Translations under genes and position numbers: made by a program
Shown here: piece by piece, positions 33,164 through 43,170 of the stretch
How the letters are laid out: the number at the start of each line of letters is the position of its first letter
How positions within the stretch are numbered: position 1 is the stretch's first letter
Assembly: GCA_964017235.1 (NCBI GenBank)
Contig: OZ024931.1
Coordinates: 99,466,221 to 99,530,220, forward strand
Length of the DNA stretch: 64,000 nt
Reading direction: 5' to 3'
Origin: Sabellastarte sp. h YS-2021
Lineage: Eukaryota > Annelida > Polychaeta > Sabellida > Sabellidae
The notes under the pieces: model-generated
Databases searched by the model: none
What the model was told of the DNA's origin: nothing
Seen by the model: only the letters and a program-made list of their open reading frames with translations

Positions 33164-33600
33164 ATTTAGTGCATGATTTCATGAATTTTAATGCATTAAA
33201 AATTATTAAAAAAATTTATTAAAAAAAAGTAAGACAGATCCAGGTCTCATACTCACACAAGAGAATCTACCTCTGGCCTAGTACATATATGCAAGATATG
33301 AGAGAAATCCCTGCAATAGTCACGGAGAAAATTGTGATAAAAAATTGAAATTTTCACACTTTTGGTGGGGGTACCCCCCTTGTAATGTCTCTAGCAAACA
33401 GACAAACAGACAGATTTGTATGCCTTGAACAATTTTTCATCCTCGATAGATAAGGTATCTTTTAAAAAAAAACAGCATGTCTCTAGGCCTTGTAGTTTTG
33501 GAGAAGAAGTTGTTCACGCGGACGCGTACGTGGACGCCCACGCCGCAGAGTGATGACATAATGTCAGCTGACTGACAAGCCAGCTGACATAAAAAGTACA
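33163..33600. repeat. Conserved satellite tail (copy 3)
   Basis: Almost identical to 1163-1583 (ggtgggggtacccccc, cgcggacgcgtacg), ending in cagctgacataaaaa. It follows a 167-bp variant monomer as in the other two copies. Confidence 0.88.
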
Positions 33601-33928
33601 GAACTCGTAAAAACATTTTTAGGGACCATCTGTGAATACGGTTTTGAATCTAATGAAATCTTTAGAGTAAATAAAAAAAGAAATATTTAAAAGAAATTGC
33701 ATATATTAACATAATCTTTAATAGCATCACCCCCAACTTTATAAATTTAAAATATATATTGCTGTATAACGACAGTCCACAACAAAATTCTTTTACAAAA
33801 TACTTTAGGGATAAAATTTGTGTATTTTACATAAATTCCTGAGCATTACCAATGGCAACCAAATTTTAGTTTACTTCAAAATTCATGTATTATTTCACAT
33901 AACAAAATTGGGATTTTACTGAACCTTA
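33601..33928. other. AT-rich intron stretch
   Basis: No ORF, exon or repeat recognised. Confidence 0.5.
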
Positions 33929-34307
33929 TGCAGGTGTTCCACTGGAGGCCGACTCTATGACTCTATATAAATTATAAGGTCGGCTGCAAAAGTTGGTGGT
34001 CAGAGACAAAAATCCACAAAAAAGGCAGGAAATTTTTGAGTCGGCTTCAACTCCCCGACAGGACGTGAAACATGCAGGCTTGTCTGGATCTAGAGGCCGA
34101 CCTGCAGTGGGGTCGGGATGTTTTGTACAGACTGGTCTGGAAACTACCAGGACAAGCCCTAAAGCCCTAACAGACAAGCCCTAAATCAATAACAGACAAG
34201 CCGGAGCAGGTCCCCACAAGCCGTACTGACAGACAGACAGGCCTGGATAAACATACAGAACCCCACGACCAGACTTGAAGTCTGTATTGTAATAACAGTT
34301 TTTGATG

Positions 34308-34862
34308 AATTTTGGGGAAAAAAGAGGATCAAGTGTCGACCAATAAACAAATCTGAAACTAGGTCACTAGTAAATATTTGGATCCCATCACATGACCTAA
34401 ACGTCCAAATTTACTTTTTTGTTATTTTAATTATAATTTCCAGGTTTTTGCTTTGATATTATATAAGAAATAAATCAATGTATGTCTGCTTCAGATTAAT
34501 GAACGAAAAAGCCACTTAAAATAGAAAATTTTCATTAAAAATGGTACCATCTTTTCAAATGAGTAGGATGTGTTTCTAACAATAGCTCACGTGATAATGA
34601 AGTCTCTCTCGCTTGTTGCTGGCTTTTATACTCCAATTTCGAGCTTCTGGGAAGGACCCCATCAAAATTCCGTCCCTCCGAGCAATTTTTCTATATATTT
34701 ACACCAAATAATTTTGATCCCCGGAGAAAGCACATTTTTCTGGATGTGAAGGTGTAAACAGCCTGTATTCTGGTCACGTGATGGGATCCAAATATTTACT
34801 AGTGACATAGTTTTAGATTTGTTGATTGGTCGACACTTGATCCTCTTTTTGCCCCAAAATTT
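34308..34862. mobile_element. 555-bp MITE-like element with ~90-bp inverted repeats
   Basis: The arms 34308-34397 and 34772-34862 are inverted copies with few mismatches (for example aagaggatcaagtgtcgacc against ggtcgacacttgatcctctt). The centre is AT-rich with no ORF. The target duplication is not clear. The right arm ends ~45 bp before B2. Confidence 0.8.
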
Positions 34863-34907
34863 CTTTCCTGAAATAAGCTGGGATTTTATTTTTACTTAAC
34901 CAAATAA

Positions 34908-35123
34908 ATTGCAAATTTAATAAGTAAATTAAATTTTTATAAGTTAATACCCTATCCAATGGACAATAGCTTATCCGGTCGGCGCGGACCGGCCCGCCAA
35001 ACGTCAGAAAAAGACGTCCTGTGTCTCCACCGGCTAGGCCGGCCCAGTACTGTGCACTCGCCAGATGGCGTGTCGTACTTCCTTCCTGTCTAGACAGAGT
35101 GACGTCATAGCATCTTTTTTGTT
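34908..35123. repeat. B2 left (3') inverted terminal repeat
   Basis: Terminus attgcaaatttaataagtaa, then taccctatccaatggacaat and an inner part to gcatctttttt. The inner ~180 bp complement 40959-41130. Confidence 0.92.
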
Positions 35124-35138
35124 GTCTAAACCAATTAG

Positions 35139-35163
35139 ACCCCTAGTAGACTGAAAGCGGGGT
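35139..35163. other. Conserved ACCCC...CT-gaa-AG...GGGGT hairpin of family B (B2)
   Basis: accccTAGTAGActgaaagcggggt forms a short hairpin exactly where families A and C have CCCC..GCTG/CAGC..GGGG, between the left ITR and the ICR. Confidence 0.65.
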
Positions 35164-35181
35164 CGGTGGGAGGGTCTTGTG

Positions 35182-35272
35182 TGTCCATTGGATAGGGTAT
35201 TAACTTATAAAAATTTAATTTACTTATTAAATTTACAATTTTATTGCGTTAATACATCCTATCCAATGGACA
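35182..35272. repeat. B2 internal complementary region
   Basis: tgtccattggatagggtatt to aatttacaa complements the left terminus, and ttttattgcgttaatacatc to atggaca complements the right terminus at 41110-41147. Confidence 0.92.
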
Positions 35273-35451
35273 ATAGCTGAATAACTACCGCTTGGTCGGC
35301 GGGTAAGTTACTAGGGACTTGTGTGAACTCATGTTAGGTAATGAAAATTCCTTTTTTAAGCCTGGGGTGGACCTTGAAGTCAAACACCCTTAAGGCTATG
35401 GTCGAATATCATCATCCGGTTAACCGGGATGGAACCGTCAGAGTCGACCCT

Positions 35452-35466
35452 GCCCCCCCCTTTTTT
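35452..35466 (-). other. C/T homopolymer tract in the B2 3' UTR
   Basis: Plus strand C8-9 then T6; sense strand A-run then G-run. It lies ~150 bp beyond the YR stop, where all other DIRS copies in the window have a similar tract. Confidence 0.55.
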
Positions 35467-35614
35467 ACAGACCTGCTCTGAGGTAGGGGAAGAGAGGGAT
35501 GAGTTCAGTCCCATAGAAATAAGTCTCCCGGAGGAAGTACTGAGATTTTTTTTTTTAACTATATGTGCAATATATACAAATATGTACAAGTATTTACATA
35601 TGTACAGATCTCCT

Positions 35615-36700
35615 CTAGGTACCGGTCTGCTGGTGGATCTGCTGAGCAGCCACAACCGGACCAAGATGGTAGAGCTCAGAGTTGGCCCAGGCCACATCCT
35701 TCAGATAGAATTGAGTGAAGGTATTATGAGATTTCCAGTGGCAGGCTGATAAGATCTGCTCCAAGGAGACTCCCGACTGGAAGGCCTTAGAGGCAGCAAA
35801 AGCCCTGACATCATGAGCTTTAACTTGATGCAGGGTGTGGGCTTGATGATCAGAGAGCTCATAGCATAGGATCACAGTCTGTTTGATCCATGAGGAGATA
35901 GTGGCAGGGGAGATGTCTTTGTCGAAGCCTTTTTTGAAGGAAATAAAGACTAGCTCCTTATGTTGTCTGAGGTCTGAAGTCCTGTCCAAATAGTAGCGCA
36001 AGGCTCTGACCGGACAAAGGGATCTGTCAGACTTTAGGGATTTATCTAGAGTAGGAGCCAGGGCTGGTATGACCACTGGGGCTACACTCTCTGGACCCTC
36101 TTTGGCCAGCTGATTCTTGGAAAGAAAACTGGGAGATGGAAACAGGGACACCTTAGACCAATCGGATTGGTGTCTGATGTTCTTGTGCTGCCAAGCATGG
36201 ATCTCACTCCTTCTTTTGCCAGAGCCTAGGGCTAAAAGGAAGACAGTTTTGAAGGTCAGGTGCTTCAGAGATGCCTCCCTAAGAGGTTCAAAAGGAGCCT
36301 TTGTCAGCTGGTGTAGCACCAGGGAAAGGTTCCAGGAGGGAATCCCCCTCCGCCCTTTGGGTCTATCTCTGTGGAAACTTTCCAAGAGAAGAGTGAGATT
36401 ATCATCTTTGCTGATATTGACTGTTGTAGGACCTAGTTTATCAGCAATGGCAGATCTGTATCCATCAATGGTGCTGGGCTGTAACTTCTTGTCCTCAAAG
36501 AGGTAGATTAGGAAGTCAGCCACCGACTTTACAGGTGGTGACCTGAAGTCCACCTGATTAGTGATGCACCACTTTGTAAAAATGGCCCACTTTGCCTCAT
36601 AGACTGATCTGGTAGATCTTCTTTGAGGAGCCTCAATTCTTGCTGCCACTGCCTCAGAGAAGCCCTGTTCTTTGATTGTTGTGGCTCTAGGAGCCAGGCA
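35615..36700 (-). CDS. B2 tyrosine recombinase, intact
   Basis: Integrates the circular cDNA by strand exchange through a 3'-phosphotyrosine. N-terminal region IKEQGFSEAVAARIEAPQ and KWAIFTKWC near 36690-36570; catalytic residues in GSGKRRSEIHAW (Arg, near 36215), VKAHDVRAFAASKAF (His, Arg, near 35815), ACHWKSHNTF and the Tyr in TQFYLKD (codon 35705-35707). It ends AAQQIHQQTGT at 35615. The open frame runs upstream to 37684 without a stop, overlapping RNase H in another frame, so the true start is unknown; the family-level domain starts near 36700. Confidence 0.88.
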   Translation of the reverse strand, partial: CLAPRATTIKEQGFSEAVAARIEAPQRRSTRSVYEAKWAIFTKWCITNQVDFRSPPVKSVADFLIYLFEDKKLQPSTIDGYRSAIADKLGPTTVNISKDDNLTLLLESFHRDRPKGRRGIPSWNLSLVLHQLTKAPFEPLREASLKHLTFKTVFLLALGSGKRRSEIHAWQHKNIRHQSDWSKVSLFPSPSFLSKNQLAKEGPESVAPVVIPALAPTLDKSLKSDRSLCPVRALRYYLDRTSDLRQHKELVFISFKKGFDKDISPATISSWIKQTVILCYELSDHQAHTLHQVKAHDVRAFAASKAFQSGVSLEQILSACHWKSHNTFTQFYLKDVAWANSELYHLGPVVAAQQIHQQTGT

Positions 36701-38560
36701 TGGAGATTTAGATTTATCAGATTTCTGTGAGGGATCTGATTGAAGGGCTGTGTCAGCAGATTGGGCCGGTTGGGCAGGCTGAGAGGGATCTGACTGGACA
36801 TGGTCACCAAATCCCAAAACCAAGGCATGTTGGGCCACCCCGGGGCAATCAGAATGAGTTTCTTGCACGGGGAGTCCAATAGCTTCTCCACCACTTTGCC
36901 CAATAAGGCGGTCGGTGGGAAGGCGTATGCGTCCAGATCCTCCCATGGCAGAGTGAGTGCATCCACTGCTAGAGCCAGGGTATCCGGTACTGGAGAGACA
37001 AATAGAGGTAACTTGTGGTTGAACCTCGTGGCAAATAGGTCTATCTGAGGCCGGTGCCATTTGCTGCATAAGCTTTGAAAAACGTCCGGAAGGAGTGACC
37101 ATTCTGTTTGGATGGTCTGATTGAGCCGGGATAGCTTGTCTGCTAACACATTTAGTCGGCCAGGGATATGCCGGGCTTTTAGAGTCTCTTGTCACTGGGA
37201 ACACCAGGTCAAGATTCTCCACAGTAGGGCACACAGTGGCCCCGACTTCATACCTCCTTCTTTGTTTATGTAGGCCACCACTGTGGTGTTGTCTGTGGCC
37301 ACTAGGACTATTTTGTCGGTGCATAGGTCTTGGAACTCTTTTAGAGCCAAGAAGACTGCTTTCAGTTCCAAGTAATTTATGTGCAGTTTGCTTTCCGGCA
37401 CTGACCAGGAGCCCCTTGCAGTGAGCTCGTTTAAATGAGCGCCCCACCCTTCTTTTGATGCGTCTGTAAACATTTGCAGAGCATGTCTTATGGGGTGTAA
37501 TGGTTGACCTTGAAGTACATTGCTTTCGTTCAGCCACCATTGTAAGTGCGGGTAGCGGGATGACCTTTTCCAGAGATTCCGGTACCCTCCAATTGTTTTT
37601 GAGGTGCCACTGTATGGGTCTCATGTGTAACCGACCTAGGTGAACCTGTTTCTCTGTGGCTGTCAACAGACCTATCAAGGACATGAACTGTCGGACCGGC
37701 CGGTAATGACAGCAGTGTTTGTATTTTTCCTTGAAGACTTTGAAGACTTTGCCATCGACTTTGCCATCGGTCCGGTGTCGGTCTGACCCAGCCGGACCTG
37801 AGGTCGAACTGGTAACCTACGAAGTTGAAGACTTGTTTGGGCTCCAATTCTGACTTTTCTAAGTTCACCAGCCAACCCAGATCCTGGCACATCTTGACCA
37901 GAATTTGGGTGTGATGGAGACAATCTTGGTGGGATCCGGCTCTCACCAACCAGTCGTCTAGGTATTGGTGGATCCTTATACCCTTGTGTATGGCCATCAG
38001 TTTCACCTCCTTTGCTAACACAGTGAACTCCATGGGCGCTGTGGACAGACCAAAGGGTAGTGCCCTGAACTGGTAAGTCTGGCCCTGGACATGGAACCTT
38101 AAGTATTTCCTGGACTGTTCCTGTATTGGTATATGGAAGTAGGCATCCTTGAAGTCTACTGAGGTTACCCACTCCCCTTGCTGGAGGAATGTCCTGATGG
38201 TTTCCGGTGTCTCCATTTTGAATTTCTCCACCTTGAGGAAGAGGTTTAATTTGCTTAGGTCCAGAATGGGTCTCCACTTGTTGTTGGGTTTGGGTACCAG
38301 AAAAAGTCGGTTGAAAAACCCTAGAGATGTTTGATTGTGGACCAGTTCTATTGCATTCTTGTCTATAAGCTGATGCAATGCCTCTAGCAGGTAACTGTTC
38401 CTGTGGGGATTGGCATACCGGCTTATGACAATGGGAGACCTTGTGAGGTTTGGCCGGATCCGAAAGGGGAGGGTGTAGCCCTCTCTCAAGATTTGAACTA
38501 TTTTGGGTCCGGCACCTCTTTCCAGCCAAATTTGCCAAAAGTTTTGAAGTCTGGCCCCTA
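36529..38560 (-). pseudogene. B2 reverse transcriptase - RNase H - methyltransferase-like gene, two lesions
   Basis: RT, open from before gag's end to about 37700: VPKPNNKWRPILDLS, TSVDFKDAYFHIPI (motif A), RALPFGLSTAPMEF (motif B), YLDD at 37953-37964, LGWLVNLEKSELEP. Near 37740 two small tandem duplications add RWQS and LQS. A ~4-bp deletion relative to B1 near 37690 shifts the frame. RNase H (MFTDASKEGWGAHL, HINYLELKAVFLAL, VATDNTTVVAYI) then has an in-frame TGA near 37190 before HIPGRLNVLADKLSR. A methyltransferase-like segment (IDLFATRFNHKLPLFVS, YAFPPTALL) ends at 36529. Confidence 0.9.
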
Positions 38561-38841
38561 CAGGTAGATTTTGTACAACAAGAGGGACATTGGTCACAGT
38601 TTGGACATAAGGCAATTGAATGACAGAAGAAGCACCTTTGACATGTTTTAATAGACAATCTTTTGAAATTACAGCTGACAAGCCAGGACTTATTCCTTTC
38701 CTTTGCGGATGCCCGGTTGCAGAATGAACATGGTTTACAACATTTAAATTTACATGTCTCTCTAAAGATTGAACAGTCAATGTCTCTCTGGGAGTGCTCC
38801 CGGCCAGCAGCCGTGCCCGTAACTTTGTTACACAGTGATTG
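38555..38841 (-). CDS. B2 cysteine-rich extension behind the gag TGA
   Basis: In frame with gag and directly after its TGA (38844-38842), starting CAA TCA. About 17 cysteines occur in ~95 codons: CKFKCCKPCSFC, then CQRCFFCHSIALC and CDQCPSCCTKSTCRG. There is no stop between; the frame stays open to 37675, though beyond 38555 RT uses another frame (+1). The six bases after the stop fit CARYYA, a context known to promote stop-codon readthrough. A zinc-binding, nucleocapsid-like role is a reasonable guess. Confidence 0.6.
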
Positions 38842-38844
38842 TCA
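38836..38844 (-). promoter_or_regulatory. Candidate stop-codon readthrough site, TGA CAA TCA (B2)
   Basis: Sense strand reads AAA TGA CAA TCA. B1 has the identical TGA CAA TCA at 20047-20055; B3 has TGA TAA TCA at 51441-51449. CAA TCA fits the CARYYA consensus known from readthrough sites of the tobacco mosaic virus type. The following frame encodes the Cys-rich domain. Confidence 0.55.
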
Positions 38845-40833
38845 TTTATACGGCTGCTGGCCCTTGGCTGGACGTGAGGAATACTGGTGTTTTCCCTTCC
38901 CTCGTCTGTATTGGCTGTGTGAGATGTTCTTCCAGGCCGGTCGGTCCTGCTTCTTGGGGTCAGATTTTCTGTCCTGTTTCTCATAGGGATGGTATCTGCC
39001 CTTCTTGTAGGCCGATCCAGACCGGTTTCTATCAAAGTTAGCAATCTCCTCCTCAGCCTGCTTAATCACTGAGTCTGGGAACAAGGTGTCCAATTCTAGT
39101 GGAGCAGATCTGAGAGCATTCAAAGTGTCCGCCTTTACTCCAGACTTGAGGTACGATAAGTATGAACCACGCCTTAAAAGGGTGGTGTTGGCCATGTTGA
39201 CAAATACGTAGTCCGTTAGATGCTCCATAGCCTTAGCCATGGCCTGGCAAATACTGGAGTTAAAGTCCAACAGGAACTGAAGTTCGTCTGTTGCTGCAGA
39301 AACCTTGCTTGCTGTTTTGCCCTTGGAATCAGCCCGGATAGTACGGAGTTGGGAGTGCATATTCTGCTGTACTTTAAGTAGGCAGCGGTTGAAACCGGCT
39401 GCTTGATTGCAGATTGTAGATGATTCCCGAGCTGATCTCTCCCATTTTCTTAGGCTTTCCTGGGAAATGGGTCTGGACAAAGGTGGATTGGATGCAATGC
39501 CAGCCTGACGAGCTATCCTCAAGTAAGTGCTATTAATGCGGGAAGAGCCAGTGTTCCAAGTTTTAGCTGTGGAGCTAGTGTCCTTCTTGCTTTCTGAGTG
39601 TACACCGTACCATTTGCTTTGGGACTTGGCTGGCCGGACAAACTGATCTCGTTGAAGAGAGCCGGCTTCAGTGGTACGAGAAGGGTAGCCCTGTACTAGG
39701 GTGAGATTGAGCTTTGACAATTTGTTGGAAAGCCATTCGTCCACGGGTAGATTAACCGAAACTTTGCCCGGCGTCTGGAGTTTCGGTCCGCCAAAAGGGT
39801 TATCATCTGAGGTCTTGGTGCCTGAATCCATGTCGGGCACATGAGTCCACCCCATGTAGGACCGTATACCCCTCATTGTCTCTCTATATGATTGCTCTTC
39901 AGTGAGGGATTGGTCGGGGTCGGTCAGTGACACTTCCGGGTCATCAGAAAGTTCACCCTCTTCCGGGTACAAATCAATAGGAGGTCTATCTGAACTAGTA
40001 CTATCAGAGTCCGACTCACTGGACGAGGTATCCCTTCTAGTGTCAAAGGCAGTAGAGAACGACCTCTTAGCAGGTTGGTCGGTTGTCTTTGAAGTCCCTG
40101 GTCGGTGGGCAGGCTGAGAAGAGTCAGATCCGGCCTTGGAGGCAGGCACACTAATAGTGGGGCCGGTGGCCGGTGACATAGAAGCAGCCGGTGGCTGTGA
40201 GGATGAAGAGGGTTGGCCAGGTGGTCTGATGAAGGGCTCAGAGCTGATAGCAGTGGCCGGAGGAGCATGTGTCGGTGCAACCTTGACAGTACTGAAAGTA
40301 GGCTCCCGGTCCAGAGTTTTGGCCAGTAGAAGTGCCTCCAACCGGTTAAACCGGTCCGACCATTTTTGCTCCATGACCTCAAGCTTCTGGTCGGTAGACT
40401 CTGCAGAGGGCCGGTGAGATGACTTGACCGGCTTGGAGCTGGAGACCTTCTTATCCTCTTTCTTCTTTTTCTTCTCAGCTGGTTTCTCACTCAAATCAGA
40501 CGGCCCGGAGGCCGGCTGACCATCCACAACCCCCATTACCGTCACTAAGGACGGGTCCACAAGGGTGGGACTGAGAGCGACATCTGAAGGATTCTTTGCT
40601 GGTGTTGAAGACTTTTGCTCCCGCTTCTCCTTCTTATTCTTGTAAGTTGGGGTTGACAGTTGTGTTAATTGTTCTGGGGTAAAAGAATTACATATAGGGC
40701 AGTCAGCTTCAGGTTTTTCCACACAGGGATCCTTCCCTTTCTTCTTGTCGCGACAGCGCGCGCAAACCCCATGCAAATCAAAACCTGCCATCATGTGGCC
40801 ACAACTTCCCCTACGTTGACTGGGAGAAGACAT
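38842..40833 (-). CDS. B2 gag-like ORF1, intact, 663 codons
   Basis: The ATG at 40833 gives MSSPSQRRGSCGHMMAG. Cysteines at residues 11, 24, 27, 37, 45 and 48 with nearby His form a zinc-binding head. Residues ~65-150 are charged and Lys-rich, ~190-300 are Ser/Thr/Pro-rich, ~300-330 acidic. The middle (ETMRGIRSYMGW, KVSVNLPVDEWL, LQFLLDFNSSICQAMAKAME) is the part best conserved with B1 and B3. The C-terminus is basic (GSAYKKGRYHPYEK, KGKHQYSSRPAKGQ). Gag by position and composition; presumably the particle and RNA-binding protein. Confidence 0.82.
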   Translation of the reverse strand: MSSPSQRRGSCGHMMAGFDLHGVCARCRDKKKGKDPCVEKPEADCPICNSFTPEQLTQLSTPTYKNKKEKREQKSSTPAKNPSDVALSPTLVDPSLVTVMGVVDGQPASGPSDLSEKPAEKKKKKEDKKVSSSKPVKSSHRPSAESTDQKLEVMEQKWSDRFNRLEALLLAKTLDREPTFSTVKVAPTHAPPATAISSEPFIRPPGQPSSSSQPPAASMSPATGPTISVPASKAGSDSSQPAHRPGTSKTTDQPAKRSFSTAFDTRRDTSSSESDSDSTSSDRPPIDLYPEEGELSDDPEVSLTDPDQSLTEEQSYRETMRGIRSYMGWTHVPDMDSGTKTSDDNPFGGPKLQTPGKVSVNLPVDEWLSNKLSKLNLTLVQGYPSRTTEAGSLQRDQFVRPAKSQSKWYGVHSESKKDTSSTAKTWNTGSSRINSTYLRIARQAGIASNPPLSRPISQESLRKWERSARESSTICNQAAGFNRCLLKVQQNMHSQLRTIRADSKGKTASKVSAATDELQFLLDFNSSICQAMAKAMEHLTDYVFVNMANTTLLRRGSYLSYLKSGVKADTLNALRSAPLELDTLFPDSVIKQAEEEIANFDRNRSGSAYKKGRYHPYEKQDRKSDPKKQDRPAWKNISHSQYRRGKGKHQYSSRPAKGQQPYK

Positions 40834-40958
40834 AATAAGCTATAAGTCTTCTAGAATCCGTATATATAAAATGTAAATGAAAAAAGGTAAGAGTTCTTAC
40901 AAAAAACCTGAATTAAAACTTCACTGTGAAAATCCGTGCAACATGTACATGCGCCAAA

Positions 40959-41147
40959 CGAAAAAGATGCTATGACGTCACTCTGTCTAGACAGGAAGGA
41001 AGTACGACACGCCATCTGGCGAGTGCACAGTACTGGGCCGTCCTAGCCGGTGGAGACACCGGACGTCTTTTTCTGACGTTTGGCGGGCCAGTCCGCGCCG
41101 ACCGGATAAGCTATTGTCCATTGGATAGGATGTATTAACGCAATAAA
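40959..41147. repeat. B2 right (5') inverted terminal repeat
   Basis: gaaaaagatgctatgacgtc to gtattaacgcaataaaa. The gag ATG is ~125 bp downstream in the sense direction. Confidence 0.92.
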
Positions 41148-43170
41148 AAACACTTTTTCGGGTTTCTTAATTAATTATAGAATATATGTGGAACTTAATC
41201 TGAAAATTATGATCACTTGCACTGTTTCTTTGTCATTCTTGACATAATTTGTAACCATACTTTTACCTCACATCATGCTGGAAATGGACTACAAATGAGC
41301 AGTACCTAGTTACAAAAGACAAGCCGGCTACATATTACGACAGGCCTGCAAGTGGTAACAACAAGCCTGGAAAGGTTACAGACAAGCCTGGAAGAGTAAC
41401 TGACAGGCCCTTAAGTTAACCGACAGGCCTGTTGCTAGGGGGCTGAAATTAGGGCCGGATATAAGAGTTGATAACGGTCGTAGAAATATCAAACATGTTT
41501 GATACTTCACCGACTCTCCCCGACAGGCCGGGAACTTGCAACTGACCCTAACCGACCATGTAAACATTGGTCCCGACTCTCCAAAAATGCATAGTTACCA
41601 GCCTGTCGGCTCCAGTGAAACACCTGCATTACATTAAACTTTATTTTATCAAATGTTCATATATATTTTTTTTGTGAAAGACATCAATGGGAGGCCTTTT
41701 TTTGCAACAGGTGTTAAAGCAAATGATCTGTAAACCACTTGCAGTTCCGTAAGGGATTGTTTTCCGATCTGTCAGTGACTGTTCTCAAGCCATACCAAAT
41801 AAAATAATACAATCACCCAACTTAGTAGCAGTCAGCTGTAACTGGGTAGTAGCTCTTCTAAATTTGTTGTTTATTAGTGCAAAGAATTGATATTGGAGAT
41901 TTATACACTCATCATAGGGTTACTAAATTGGTAAATGTCAAGTATTTGCAACTGGTGTCTTTAACTTGATAGTGTTAACAATTGGTGTGTGTACAGAATG
42001 TAACATTATTTTAACTTTATTTTAATAAACTCCAAGCACTGTTATAAAAGCATTGGTCTTATTGGCTTCCTCACTTGCTACTGCATGATTTCAGGAATTT
42101 TAATGCATTAAAATTTCAAAAATTCATTTCCCACTTGAGCTAACATTTATTAATTCTAGAAGTCTAACTGAAATAGGAGAAAGTGAAAGAAAACAACATA
42201 CATTCGAAAGAACAGCATACACAGCTAGACTTGATAAAGCTCAGTGAAATTGAACCTTCCCAGTTACTTTCATTTACAGAAGAGAGAGACACATGTTACA
42301 TTAATGTTCCACTTTTTGTTTGACTGAAGTGCACATACACACATATATATATCTATGTATCATCTATACCACACACAAACTCTCTCCCTCAATCCACCCC
42401 CCTACCCCCATATATAGAGGCAATTATTTTCTCACCTGCATTTTATGTGCACTAAAGGGGAGTTGGGGTTTTCTTTCGGCACAGAAAGACTTTCCATGAA
42501 TGTGCCTCCAGATAGATATCACACAAAAGCAAATAAAGAGTTGGAGGAGGAAGAACAAAAAGACAACTCATTCATTTCCAATTAGCTGGAGATACATAAT
42601 ATACTATACAAGAAAAACTGTTCATGAGAAAGTTTTTTTTTTCAGTCATCTTATATTCTGAAAGATGTCAAGTCTATACATTTGACCAATTTACATAGTC
42701 TATGTGAACAAGTAGCTAGATCATCAACTCCTTCTGCAAAACAAAAGTTGAATCAATTAAATCTTTTTTTTCCAAAAAGGAAAAGTTATATCCCCACAAT
42801 TTCCAAAAGAATGGAATCAGAAGAATTTAGTTTTTTAATATGCCTAAAATTGGGAATTTATATTATATGAACACTAATCAGCTGCAATATGTTAATAACC
42901 ACATCAGTGCATGATAAATAACTCATTTTTTCTTTGAAGATGCCATAACTTCATAAACACTAGGAGGTTAGGTTTGCCAGATAGCAGAAATTTTGTTTTA
43001 AGTATACATATGCCAGGTGTGGTTTAAAAAAAGTCTTAAAATAAATGAGGTGGGAGCAAGAAGTATATATTGATTTTGTTTAGAAACCTAATGTCTCTTA
43101 AATACAGGAATTTAAAGTGAAATGTGATACAAAATCTCCCTTAAGTATAATCAATGTCAAGTTAAACTGA
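41148..43170. other. Intron sequence, mostly unassigned
   Basis: 41280-41629 holds the gacaggcc-rich right end of the possible DNA element at 33929. 42330-42420 is rich in CA/TA dinucleotides. The remainder is AT-rich with no exon, ORF or repeat recognised. Confidence 0.5.

Larger units (their letters stand above)
34908..41147 (-). mobile_element. DIRS family B copy 2 (B2), best preserved
   Basis: Complete left ITR 34908-35123, hairpin 35139-35163, ICR 35182-35272, intact YR, RT and RNase H with two lesions, Cys-rich region, intact gag and complete right ITR 40959-41147. ITRs pair over ~185 bp and are nearly identical (gtctagacagagtgacgtc and its complement), suggesting recent insertion. Only a ~4-bp deletion near 37690 and one nonsense codon near 37190 keep the polymerase from being open. 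No target duplication is seen, as expected for YR insertion. Confidence 0.93.
33929..41629. mobile_element. Possible larger DNA element with inverted ends, host of B2
   Basis: atgcaggtgttccactggag at 33929 is the inverted complement of 41604-41629 (ctccagtgaaacacctgcat). Inside both ends are clusters of gacaagcc/gacaggcc words (34110-34260 and 41310-41430) and gtcggct/ccgactct words, as in subterminal repeats. If real, a MITE (34308-34862) and B2 inserted into it later. No transposase is visible and no target duplication could be fixed. Confidence 0.4.

Noticed and set aside
39902-40117. Plus-strand ORFs over B2 gag
   Set aside because: Antisense shadows of the Ser/acid-rich part of gag.
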